From an uncultured Bacteroidales bacterium (GTDB lineage Bacteria; Bacteroidota; Bacteroidia; Bacteroidales; P3), in assembly GCA_937884485.1 (NCBI GenBank), contig CALGCG010000133.1:1-24136 (forward strand): 24,136 nucleotides of DNA, read 5' to 3'. Of this stretch, positions 7,758 to 13,690 are shown one piece after another (within the stretch, counting starts at the first letter, position 1; each line of letters starts with the position of its first letter). A program made the position numbers and the translations under genes. The notes below the pieces were generated by a model. The model worked only from the letters and a program-made list of their open reading frames with translations, was not told where the DNA came from and did not search any database.

Positions 7758-7773
7758 TCAACATCCGTGCCAA
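7758..7773 (-). promoter_or_regulatory. Candidate sigma-54 promoter of groES-groEL
   Basis: Reading minus, TTGGCACGGATGTTGA fits the RpoN consensus YTGGCAC-N5-TTGC with the correct 12-base spacing. Only the final C of the -12 element is replaced by A. The start site would be near 7746, leaving a leader of about 60 bases. No good TAnnTTTG element was found in this interval. Confidence 0.5.
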
Positions 7774-7793
7774 CCCCCATAAAACTGCCAGCG

Positions 7794-7832
7794 ACTGCCA
7801 CCGGCTGACACTTTGTCAGTCCCGGTGGCAGT
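7794..7832. promoter_or_regulatory. Nested palindromic operator upstream of groES
   Basis: An inner palindrome CTGACA-CTT-TGTCAG (7805-7819) is flanked by perfect 11-base inverted arms, ACTGCCACCGG at 7794-7804 and its complement at 7822-7832. It is centred about 66 bases upstream of the expected sigma-54 start site, so it could be an upstream activating site for an enhancer-binding protein. It does not resemble the CIRCE/HrcA operator. Confidence 0.55.
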
Positions 7833-8130
7833 CCGCCACCTACCGGCGACCGCCAAAACCGGTGCCAAGGAGCCATCCAACCTTCCCCTACACCTGCCTT
7901 TCCGTTTACCCTCCACTTCCCAACACTTACTATTTTAACCGAGGGTAAAGAGAGGGGTAGGAGAGGAGTAAGAGGGGAGTAAGAGGGGGTGCCTCTTTGG
8001 TGTTGATTTATAGCAAGTTGCAAATTGCCTTTTTCGGCCGTTTTTCGGACTTTTTTCAAAAATCGATTCGTTTTTTGTAATTGGCTGTTTGCGAGCGTAT
8101 TGTTTCCCGTCCCTGCTCGATAAACGAAAA
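7833..8130. other. Gene-free region with inverted repeat and purine-rich tract
   Basis: No credible gene lies between the groES control region and the terminator at 8131. The interval holds a 9-base inverted repeat (TTTACCCTC at 7905-7913 and GAGGGTAAA at 7941-7949). A purine-rich stretch follows at 7950-7990, built from AGGGG/AGTAAG units, which could form a G-rich structure on the plus strand. The rest shows no recognisable signal. Confidence 0.4.
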
Positions 8131-8168
8131 AAAAACGCCAGCCTGCCGTTTTTGGGGGCAGGCTGGCG
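8122..8168 (-). terminator. Terminator of first ECF operon
   Basis: Arms CGCCAGCCTGCC (8136-8147) and GGCAGGCTGGCG (8157-8168) form a perfect 12-bp stem with a 9-base loop. Reading minus, the stem is followed by a run of about nine T. It lies 23 bases after the last gene of the operon. Confidence 0.95.
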
Positions 8169-8191
8169 GTAGGTTTGCTATTTTAAAGTTT

Positions 8192-9259
8192 TCAGTCGAC
8201 GCGGTTGAAGACAAAGGTGGGTGGGTTGAGGCAGTCGCATATCAAGCGCCATTCCTCCTGTGTGGGGCTGACCTGCAGGATGTTGTAGGCATTGCCATAA
8301 AGGGGAGTGGTGTCGAGCACCGGCGGGTAGACGCCGAGGTAGGTATGCCGGTTGCCGTATTCGTCGTCCTCGTAGTGGAAGCGTCCCTGCGGGAAGTCGA
8401 CAATGGTGTTGATGTAGTTTGCCGGGGTCGCGGCCACGGCCACGCGGTTAGCACGGTCGATGTGCATCACCACGTCGTAGCCGTTGTTGGTGCTCACCCA
8501 TGTTTCGTACTGCGTGCTGCGCACCATGTCGAACACGCCGATGCAGGTGTTGCACTGAGGAATCATGCCGCCGTATTCCATATGCAGCGTATCGCCGTGC
8601 AGTTGGCTTGTCCCGCTAACATCGATACCGTTCCAGTAGATGTTGGTGAAGTGGTACTCCTGTGGGCATTCCAGACAGGTATAGCCCGTGAAGGTGTAGG
8701 AGCAGATGCCCCACGGCAGTCCGTAGAGCGACCAGCCGTTGTCGGTGGCCCACGTGCCATAAACGCGGCTATCGGGGCCGACGGTCATGATGGCGATATA
8801 GTCGGGCCAGCGGTCGCAGACATAGGCATGCCCTCCACCGACAGGTTGCGGCGCGTTGGCGTAGGCGGTGCCGTTCCAGGTGCCGGTGGCGGGGTCGTAG
8901 GTCACGGTGACGGTCTTGCCCTCGTCCTCCATCTGTGCCATCCAGCGCTTCATCTCCTCGCGGTCGGTGGTGCTGAAGGTGGTGGCGTCCTTGGTGGCAC
9001 TCTTGGTGGCTATCTGGTTGGCGTTGTAGAAGGTGACCTCATTGCCGTCCTCGGCCCAGTCGCAGAAGCGGTCGAGGAGTTCCTGCCACTCGGCCTCGGT
9101 CTCGAGGTGGACGGTGGTGGTTTCCATGGAGTTCCAGCTGGCAGCCCGCGCTCCAACGGTGTAGGTGATGTCGCGTTGCTTGTCGTTGCTCTCAGGATTC
9201 TTCTCGCAGGCGGCCAGACAGAGCACAGCGGCCAGCAGTATATAAAATCTTGTTTTCAT
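8192..9259 (-). CDS. Lipoprotein with shared ~100-aa N-terminal module (operon 1, gene 5)
   Basis: The 355-residue protein begins with a lipoprotein signal peptide (lipobox LAAC, Cys18), so it should be anchored in the outer or inner membrane. Residues about 31-133 form a module also seen in the two other large lipoproteins of this region. Its strongest block is TTFSTTDREEMKRWMAQM, then GKTVTVTYD and GTWNG.AY. The rest (about 140-355) is rich in aromatics, Cys, Thr and Gly, with beta-like spacing and several Cys that might pair (YTCLECP, PQCNTC). I recognise no enzyme motif. It is the last gene of the first ECF operon, 23 bases after its neighbour and followed by a strong terminator. It is probably a surface or periplasmic protein of unknown function. 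Confidence 0.85.
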   Translation of the reverse strand: MKTRFYILLAAVLCLAACEKNPESNDKQRDITYTVGARAASWNSMETTTVHLETEAEWQELLDRFCDWAEDGNEVTFYNANQIATKSATKDATTFSTTDREEMKRWMAQMEDEGKTVTVTYDPATGTWNGTAYANAPQPVGGGHAYVCDRWPDYIAIMTVGPDSRVYGTWATDNGWSLYGLPWGICSYTFTGYTCLECPQEYHFTNIYWNGIDVSGTSQLHGDTLHMEYGGMIPQCNTCIGVFDMVRSTQYETWVSTNNGYDVVMHIDRANRVAVAATPANYINTIVDFPQGRFHYEDDEYGNRHTYLGVYPPVLDTTPLYGNAYNILQVSPTQEEWRLICDCLNPPTFVFNRVD

Positions 9260-9282
9260 ATTCCTTGCTCTTAATTGTGTCG

Positions 9283-10440
9283 TCAGTCAACGTATTCGAA
9301 TGTCCAATGGCCATGGCCACCGTCGTGCCAACGTGGCAGCGTGGCGCTGACGGGGCGGCCTGCATTGTCGTAGGTGTAGGTTACTGTCAGGTCAATCCAG
9401 CTGTTGTCGTTGCCATTGAAGTGCAGGCGGGTGATGTTGTGGCGGCTCCATTGAGTCAGGGGTTCAAAGAATTGCTGGTAGCCCGGCAGCAGCGTGGCGA
9501 TGCCCAGGGTGACACCCCGAGGCCGCTGGAAGTTGTCGTATTCGTAGATCCACATGGGCGACTGGCGGTCGTCGCCGTAGGCCCTCACGGCGTCGCCATT
9601 CTCCCACTCAATGTGGTAGCCTGGCATGGAGACCTCTACGTCGACCCCAAAGTCTGTCACCGTGTCGGTAATGATGTAGTCGATGATATGCCCCTCGTCG
9701 TCATAGATATAGGTGTAGCTCACGTTGTCGTAGCCAAGCCATTCGGACACGAGGAGGCCGTCAAGGTAGGTGTATTGGGTGCTGCCCGCGGAGACGCATA
9801 GGTTGCCGTTGTAGGCAAGCTGTAGCCGGCCCGAATAGACAGTGGTGTCGCCTGTGCTGCCGTCGGCATATTGGGTCCATGTCTTTTCCTCCGTCTCCAC
9901 CGCCGTCAGCAGGTCGCCATCCCAGGTATAGGTATAGACGACATGCTGCTCCAAGCCAATGGTTTCCGTCGAATCGAACGAGTAGTCGAAAGTGACGCGG
10001 CTCACCCTTGGGCCATCCTCAGCCATTGGTTGTTGCGGAAGGGCGTAAGCTCGTCCGTTCCAGGTGGCGGTACGGCTGTCGTAGGTCACGGTGACGGTCT
10101 TGCCGGCATCCTCCATTGCGGCCATCCAGCGCTTCATTTCCTCACGGCTGGTGGTGCTGAAAGTCGTCGATTCTTTTGTTGTGTAGCTTTTTGAACGCCC
10201 GCCATTGCTGCGGAAGGTGATAACCTTGCCCCGCTCGGCATAGGAGCACAGGCGGTCTAGCAGGACATCGAGCTCGGCATCGGTGTCGTAGTTGGCGGTG
10301 ATGGGCGAAGCAGGTGCGGTGCAGCTGGATACAATGTAGGAGATGCTGTTGCTACCGGTCCCAGGTTCGTCGTCAGGGCCGCAGCCAGTCAGGCAGAGCA
10401 CGGCGGCAATAAGTGTGAAGATTTTCAGCGTGTTTTTCAT
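9283..10440 (-). CDS. Lipoprotein with shared module and YD-like beta repeats (operon 1, gene 4)
   Basis: The true start is the ATG at 10440, which opens a lipoprotein signal with lipobox LTGC (Cys20). The longer open frame upstream overlaps the previous gene and is arginine-rich noise. Residues about 34-133 repeat the module of its neighbour (STTFSTTSREEMKRWMAAME, GKTVTVTYDSRTATWNGRAY). Residues 150-385 carry YD-like segments such as YTYTWDGDLLTAVE, YTYIYDDEGHIIDYI and VTYTYDNAGRPVSATLP. These suggest an elongated beta structure like DUF4595 or Rhs-type repeats, though the family assignment is tentative. It lies 26 bases after the 138-residue gene. Unknown function, probably cell-surface. 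Confidence 0.85.
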   Translation of the reverse strand: MKNTLKIFTLIAAVLCLTGCGPDDEPGTGSNSISYIVSSCTAPASPITANYDTDAELDVLLDRLCSYAERGKVITFRSNGGRSKSYTTKESTTFSTTSREEMKRWMAAMEDAGKTVTVTYDSRTATWNGRAYALPQQPMAEDGPRVSRVTFDYSFDSTETIGLEQHVVYTYTWDGDLLTAVETEEKTWTQYADGSTGDTTVYSGRLQLAYNGNLCVSAGSTQYTYLDGLLVSEWLGYDNVSYTYIYDDEGHIIDYIITDTVTDFGVDVEVSMPGYHIEWENGDAVRAYGDDRQSPMWIYEYDNFQRPRGVTLGIATLLPGYQQFFEPLTQWSRHNITRLHFNGNDNSWIDLTVTYTYDNAGRPVSATLPRWHDGGHGHWTFEYVD

Positions 10441-10466
10441 ATCGCTATAACGTTGATTTTGTGTTT

Positions 10467-10883
10467 TTATTGTTTGTTTTCTATTGTTTTCATCTGGTAG
10501 TCCATCAGGGCCTGGCGCTGCGCCTCGGTGTCGACGCGGTAAAAGGCGACGGTGCGGTCGGCATGGACGGCCATGGCGCGCCAGGCGGGGCGGACGGCGC
10601 GTTTGACGCGGCGGGCGGGTTCGTCGATGTCGCCCATCCAGCTGGTGACGCCCTCCGACGTGCGGATGTCGAACTCCGCCTTCAGCTCCGCCCACGCCGC
10701 GCTGTCGTCGGCCACCAGCAGCACCACGTCGGTCTTCAGCGTGTCGCCAATCTGGAAGCCCTTGACCTGCGCCACTGTGAGGTTCTTGCTGTCGGCATAC
10801 CGCAGGTACAGCGGCAACTCCGTCTCCTCGTGCGAGCAGGCCAGCAGCATCAATGGCATAAGTATAAGCAACAGGCGTTTCAT
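10467..10883 (-). CDS. 138-aa exported lipoprotein (operon 1, gene 3)
   Basis: The start ATG at 10883 overlaps the stop of the candidate anti-sigma gene as ATGA, which marks tight coupling and rules out the longer frame starting at 10925. The N-terminus is a short lipoprotein signal (MKRLLLILMPLMLLAC, Cys16). The mature part contains YADSKNLTVAQVKGFQIGDT, DVVLL.ADD, W..L...FDIR, SWMGDIDEPARRVKR and FYRVD....ALMDYQM. All of these recur in the 138-residue product at 14807-15223. That paralogue has an ordinary signal peptide instead of a lipobox. No enzyme motif is seen. By position it may take part in signal sensing for the adjacent sigma factor; that is inference. Confidence 0.85.
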   Translation of the reverse strand: MKRLLLILMPLMLLACSHEETELPLYLRYADSKNLTVAQVKGFQIGDTLKTDVVLLVADDSAAWAELKAEFDIRTSEGVTSWMGDIDEPARRVKRAVRPAWRAMAVHADRTVAFYRVDTEAQRQALMDYQMKTIENKQ

Positions 10884-11158
10884 AGCGTCTCGATGGTTAA
10901 AATGCGGCTGGCTTCGGCAGCCCAATGTCCTTCGGCGATGCCGCTGCGGTTGCAGGCCACGCTGTCGTAGGATTTAGGAGTTGAAAGTTGAATATTGAAA
11001 AATGAAAATCCAGCCACCAGCACCACGGCCACCGAGGCCAGTGCTGTGCGGCGCACTCGCCGTCGCTGTTGCCATGCAGGGTACTCCTGCCGCAGGCGCC
11101 GCTGCAGCCCCTGGAGCTCTTCCTGCTCCCATAGTTCTTCAAAATGTTTCTCGTCCAT
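10880..11158 (-). CDS. One-TM small protein, candidate anti-sigma factor (operon 1)
   Basis: This 92-residue protein has a charged cytoplasmic N-terminal part (residues 1-37, FEELWEQEELQGLQRRLRQEYPAWQQRRR), one membrane helix (about 38-54), and a short outside tail with VACNRS and a Trp. Its paralogue at 15294-15584 has the same layout (FDELWARAEAERYGAKLAAEYPAWRTRQRRR, TM, AYCNKA). It lies 13 bases downstream of an ECF sigma gene, the usual place for an anti-sigma factor, but it has no zinc-binding anti-sigma motif. A tract of five 7-bp repeats (10976-11010) codes for residues about 51-61, just after the membrane helix. The anti-sigma role is inferred from position and topology only. Confidence 0.75.
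   Translation of the reverse strand: MDEKHFEELWEQEELQGLQRRLRQEYPAWQQRRRVRRTALASVAVVLVAGFSFFNIQLSTPKSYDSVACNRSGIAEGHWAAEASRILTIETL
10976..11010. repeat. Heptad repeat tract inside candidate anti-sigma gene
   Basis: Five consecutive 7-mers on the plus strand (AGGAGTT, GAAAGTT, GAATATT, GAAAAAT, GAAAATC) match the style of the intergenic heptad tracts in this window. Here they encode the segment FSFFNIQLSTP on the minus strand. Confidence 0.6.
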
Positions 11159-11171
11159 ATCGTTTTTCTCT

Positions 11172-11642
11172 TTATTTTATCATTTCCATTTTCAATCGTT
11201 CTTTTATCCGCATCAGGCGGATGCCTATGTTGTTCTTCGTCATGCCCAGCTTTTTGCCAATCTCCTTGTATTCGTAGCCTTCGAGGTGGAGGGTGACGAT
11301 GCTGCGGTCCGGCTCCGGCAGGTGGGCTATTTGTTCGTGCAGGTCGCGGTGCAGGGTGGTGTCCTCGTCGGGTGCGTCGAAGTTCTCCGGTACGGGGTAG
11401 GAGGGAGGCTCCTTTCGCAGCAGGTCCACGCAGGTGCTCCTCGCCACGCGCCACATCCACGACGCCTGCTGCGGTGTGCTTGCGATGGACATCAGCTGCT
11501 CCCGTCGCTCCCACAGCACCACCAGCACCTCCTGCAGCATGTCCTCCTCGTCCAGTCCCCGACGGGCATAGCGACGGCAGACCGCAAACAGCAGTCCCTT
11601 GTGCCTCAGCACTATCCCGTTGAAACCCTTGTCAGTCACCAT
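11172..11642 (-). CDS. ECF RNA polymerase sigma factor (operon 1)
   Basis: This 156-residue protein has the two-domain layout of extracytoplasmic-function sigma factors. Region 2 (about residues 13-52) includes LLFAVCRRYARRGLDEEDML and QEVLVVLWERREQL. A linker follows, and then region 4 (about 105-150) with LPEPDRSIVTLHLEGYEYKE and a helix-turn-helix IGKKLGMTKNNIGIRLMRIK. It directs RNA polymerase to its own promoter class. The best candidate is the TGTA(G/A)T/CGTT motif found before this gene and three others nearby. It heads a five-gene operon. It aligns end to end with the second sigma factor at 15623-16090. Confidence 0.95.
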   Translation of the reverse strand: MVTDKGFNGIVLRHKGLLFAVCRRYARRGLDEEDMLQEVLVVLWERREQLMSIASTPQQASWMWRVARSTCVDLLRKEPPSYPVPENFDAPDEDTTLHRDLHEQIAHLPEPDRSIVTLHLEGYEYKEIGKKLGMTKNNIGIRLMRIKERLKMEMIK

Positions 11643-11645
11643 CAG

Positions 11646-11687
11646 TCAACCTTCAGCTTTCAATTTTCAATTTTTAATTTTTAATTA
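11646..11687. repeat. Heptad tandem repeat in sigma gene leader
   Basis: Six perfect-phase 7-mers on the plus strand: TCAACCT, TCAGCTT, TCAATTT, TCAATTT, TTAATTT, TTAATTA. They fill the leader between the ECF-type promoter and the sigma gene ATG. Confidence 0.8.
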
Positions 11688-11696
11688 CTTCACGCC

Positions 11697-11729
11697 TATA
11701 TAACGTAAAACAGGGGGGTAAAAATTACA
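11697..11729 (-). promoter_or_regulatory. ECF-type promoter before sigma gene 1
   Basis: Reading minus: TGTAAT (11729-11724), an 18-base spacer, then CGTTATATA (11705-11697). It matches the three other copies in this region except for A instead of G in the -35 element and one extra spacer base. This suggests that the operon is autoregulated. Confidence 0.65.
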
Positions 11730-11750
11730 TCCCCATGAAAAAAAACATAA

Positions 11751-11780
11751 AAAAAAGACCCGGGCCGATATCGACCCGGG
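11751..11780 (-). terminator. Terminator of 180-aa lipoprotein gene
   Basis: Arms 11759-11768 and 11771-11780 (CCCGGGCCGA and TCGACCCGGG) pair over 10 bp, with one G-U pair in the minus transcript. A T-run follows in the minus direction. It shares the CGACCCGG block with the terminators at 12712 and 13644. Confidence 0.85.
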
Positions 11781-11826
11781 CATCCAATTGTAAATTAACC
11801 AAGAACACTTTCGTTTTTTTTCTTTT

Positions 11827-12369
11827 TTATTCGGCCACCACGGTGCGGTGGAATACCAGCTGCATGGGGTAGGCGTTCTCTTCCGTGCCGTCGAAAGACA
11901 CGGCAAACTCCACGATGATGGCGTCGGTGGCCTCGTCATAGTGGAACGGAATCTCGATGTCCTCCAGGTTGGCACCGCTCAGGGCACCGGTCTGGGTGGC
12001 GGCATCGTATGTGTAAGTGTAGTCAATCTGCTGGATCTCCTCCATGGTGTAGCTGTCGCCATCTTCAACCATCTGAAGTCCGGTGACATTTTCGGGGAAC
12101 ATCAAGTGGGCGTAGTCGTGGTCGAAGTTCAGGCCAAATTGCAGGTCAAGACCCGTGATTTCAATGCTGTCGCAAGTCTCGATGCCAATCATGTCGGCAA
12201 AAGACAGGGTGTAGGTCCAGTCGGTACCGGCGAGGTCGGCGACGCTCTTCACGGTGAGGATGTTTTCAGTCTCGGGGGTGGAGATGATGGTGGTGTCGTC
12301 TTCTTTCTGGCAGGCGGTCATGCCAAGCATAAGAACTGCGGCGGCGAGGGCAAAAATGTTTTTCTTCAT
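11827..12369 (-). CDS. Tandem-duplicated lipoprotein, copy A, 180 aa
   Basis: This 180-residue lipoprotein has the lipobox MTAC (Cys20) followed by QKE. The mature domain has DLAGTDWTYTLSF, a beta-rich centre with YDYAH-like and IDYTYTYDAATQTGALSG segments, and a C-terminal FHRTVVAE. The spacing resembles small lipocalin-like beta proteins, but I assign no family. It is paralogous to the 184-residue gene upstream. The first 74 bases of the two regions, from the leader through the signal peptide, differ at one position. It has its own ECF-type promoter and its own terminator, so it is a single-gene unit, probably controlled by one of the flanking sigma factors. Confidence 0.9.
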   Translation of the reverse strand: MKKNIFALAAAVLMLGMTACQKEDDTTIISTPETENILTVKSVADLAGTDWTYTLSFADMIGIETCDSIEITGLDLQFGLNFDHDYAHLMFPENVTGLQMVEDGDSYTMEEIQQIDYTYTYDAATQTGALSGANLEDIEIPFHYDEATDAIIVEFAVSFDGTEENAYPMQLVFHRTVVAE

Positions 12370-12423
12370 AATGTTGATTTGATTTTTGTTATTTGATTTT
12401 ATTATTTTGTTTTCTTTTTCACT

Positions 12424-12456
12424 TATAAGAACGTAACGAAAAAGAAAAAAACTACA
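12424..12456 (-). promoter_or_regulatory. ECF-type promoter before lipoprotein copy A
   Basis: Reading minus: TGTAGT (12456-12451), a 17-base T-rich spacer, then CGTTCTTATA (12433-12424). Spacing and both boxes are identical to the copy at 13424-13456. The expected start site is near 12420, giving a leader of about 50 bases. Confidence 0.75.
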
Positions 12457-12477
12457 ACCGGGATGGATTTTTTTTTA

Positions 12478-12703
12478 GGAGTTCAAGGAGACAAGGAGTT
12501 CAAGACAATCAGCAGTTGGAGCGCCGGCGTCTCGCCGGCATTTTCGCCCATGGTCGACCTGCTCGGCATTCGTGTAATTCGAGCCATTCGCCGTAAAAAG
12601 AGTTACCGTTGTCGTTTCCATTCGAGTAATTCGCCAGTAATTGACCTGCGCAGCATTCGTAAAATTCGAGCTATTCGCCGTAAAAACAAAAACCATTCGC
12701 CGT
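12478..12703. repeat. Mosaic of 9-bp tandem repeats between lipoprotein copies
   Basis: This gap of about 410 bases without a gene holds GGAGTTCAA-type 9-mers near 12478-12507 and a copy of the 24-bp dispersed repeat. It also holds several 9-mers of the form ATTCGnnnn (12568-12594, 12620-12637, 12655-12681, 12695-12703). The same mosaic, without the 24-bp element, recurs before copy B at 13494-13616. Confidence 0.75.
12517..12540 (-). repeat. 24-bp dispersed palindromic repeat, copy 1
   Basis: On the minus strand it carries the core GCCGGCGAGACGCCGGC and matches the copy at 24051-24074 at all 24 positions. The core is a near-perfect palindrome. Confidence 0.85.
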
Positions 12704-12738
12704 AAAAACAAAAGCCGGGCCAAAACTCGACCCGGCTT
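12704..12738 (-). terminator. Terminator of 184-aa lipoprotein gene
   Basis: Arms AAGCCGGG (12712-12719) and CCCGGCTT (12731-12738) are followed in the minus direction by a T-rich run. Confidence 0.8.
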
Positions 12739-12781
12739 CCGACTTTTAAAGTAACCAAGAATTTCCAAATTCATTCTTTTC

Positions 12782-13336
12782 TTATTCGGCCACAGCGTCG
12801 CGGTGGAACACCATGGGGACGTTGACCACATTGGTGTCGCCCTCGAAGGCCATGGGCAGGACGAAGGTAATCTCGTCGGTGGCGTCGTTGTAGTTGAATT
12901 CGAGCTGCGAGGTCACCTCGTTGCCGTTCTCATCCTCGATGGTGCCGATGAGGTTGCCGGTGTGGGTGGTGCCGTCGTAGCTGTATTCATAGTCCACGCC
13001 TGTGATCTGCTGCATCTCGGTGCCGTCGGCGGAGAGACCCCAAGCCTCGACCATCTCACCGAAGGTGAAGTGGGCGTAGTCGGCATCGAAATTCAGGTGG
13101 TAGAGGTCGCCAAGGCTGGGGACGGTGATGGCGGTGTCGCCGTTCTCGTCCATCAGGACGATGTCGTTCATCGTGTAGGTCCAGTCGGTGCCGATGAGGT
13201 CGGAGGTCGTTTTGACGCGGGCGCTGGTGGTGGGTTCACCATTGTCAACGATGTCGGTGATGACTTCTTCTTTCTGGCAGGCGGTCATGCCAAGCATAAG
13301 AACTGCAGCGGCGAGGGCAAAAATGTTTTTCTTCAT
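12782..13336 (-). CDS. Tandem-duplicated lipoprotein, copy B, 184 aa
   Basis: This 184-residue lipoprotein is the paralogue of the next gene downstream. It has the same signal peptide with lipobox MTAC (Cys20), then a diverged mature domain that keeps the landmarks SDLIGTDWTYTMND, LNFDADYAHFTFGE, VDYEYSYDGTTHTGNLIG and VFHRDAVAE. The pattern of a near-identical 5' end with a diverged body suggests recent gene conversion or strong constraint on the leader. It has its own ECF-type promoter about 90 bases upstream and its own terminator. Function is unknown; a surface or periplasmic binding role is only a guess. Confidence 0.9.
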   Translation of the reverse strand: MKKNIFALAAAVLMLGMTACQKEEVITDIVDNGEPTTSARVKTTSDLIGTDWTYTMNDIVLMDENGDTAITVPSLGDLYHLNFDADYAHFTFGEMVEAWGLSADGTEMQQITGVDYEYSYDGTTHTGNLIGTIEDENGNEVTSQLEFNYNDATDEITFVLPMAFEGDTNVVNVPMVFHRDAVAE

Positions 13337-13423
13337 AATTTTAATGTTTTTAATTGTTTGTTAATTTAAATTGATTTGTTTTTTTGTTTCGACATTGTTG
13401 TCTTTGTGTTTTTGTTTTACACC

Positions 13424-13456
13424 TATAAGAACGTAGCGAAAAATCGAAAAACTACA
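13424..13456 (-). promoter_or_regulatory. ECF-type promoter before lipoprotein copy B
   Basis: Reading minus: TGTAGT (13456-13451), a 17-base spacer, then CGTTCTTATA (13433-13424). The leader to the ATG at 13336 is about 80 bases. Confidence 0.75.
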
Positions 13457-13493
13457 ATCGATGTAAATTTTTTTTCTTTTTTTCGGAGTTCAG

Positions 13494-13616
13494 GGAGTTC
13501 AGGGAGTTCAAGACAATACCGTTGGACTGCAAATTGTCCCCGTTGTCGTCCCTATTCGAGTAATTCGCCAGTAATTGGCCTGCGTAGCATTCGTATAATT
13601 CGAGCAATTCGCCGTC
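13494..13616. repeat. Second 9-bp repeat mosaic
   Basis: GGAGTTCAG, GGAGTTCAG, GGAGTTCAA follow in phase from about 13494. ATTCGnnnn 9-mers lie at 13554-13571 and 13589-13615. The order matches the mosaic at 12478-12703, so the whole intergenic unit appears duplicated with the gene. Confidence 0.7.
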
Positions 13617-13631
13617 AAAAAAAGTCATCCG

Positions 13632-13671
13632 CCGTAAAAACAAAAAGCCGAGTCGTCTCCGACCCGGCTTT
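13632..13671 (-). terminator. Terminator of second ECF operon
   Basis: Arms AAAGCCGAGTCG (13644-13655) and CGACCCGGCTTT (13660-13671) form a 12-bp stem with one mismatch and a 4-base loop, followed by a T-rich run in the minus direction. Confidence 0.85.
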
Positions 13672-13690
13672 ATATCATTATTATATTCTT

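Noticed and set aside
7685..7860. CIRCE/HrcA operator before groES
   Set aside because: No TTAGCACTC-N9-GAGTGCTAA or close variant is present.
7950..7990. G-quadruplex upstream of the groES control region
   Set aside because: Only three runs of four or more G are present, with uneven spacing; too weak to claim.
8081..9274. Long plus-strand ORF opposite the 355-aa lipoprotein
   Set aside because: It covers the minus-strand terminator and has a Val/Ala/Gly-rich shadow composition; the minus frame has a clear lipoprotein signal.
10440..10695. N-terminal extension of the 385-aa lipoprotein frame
   Set aside because: It overlaps the 138-aa gene and is Arg/His/Pro-rich noise before a perfect lipoprotein signal at 10440.
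12478..13616. Insertion sequence remnants between the tandem lipoprotein genes
   Set aside because: No transposase fragment, terminal inverted repeat or target duplication was seen; the repeats have simple 9-bp periods.
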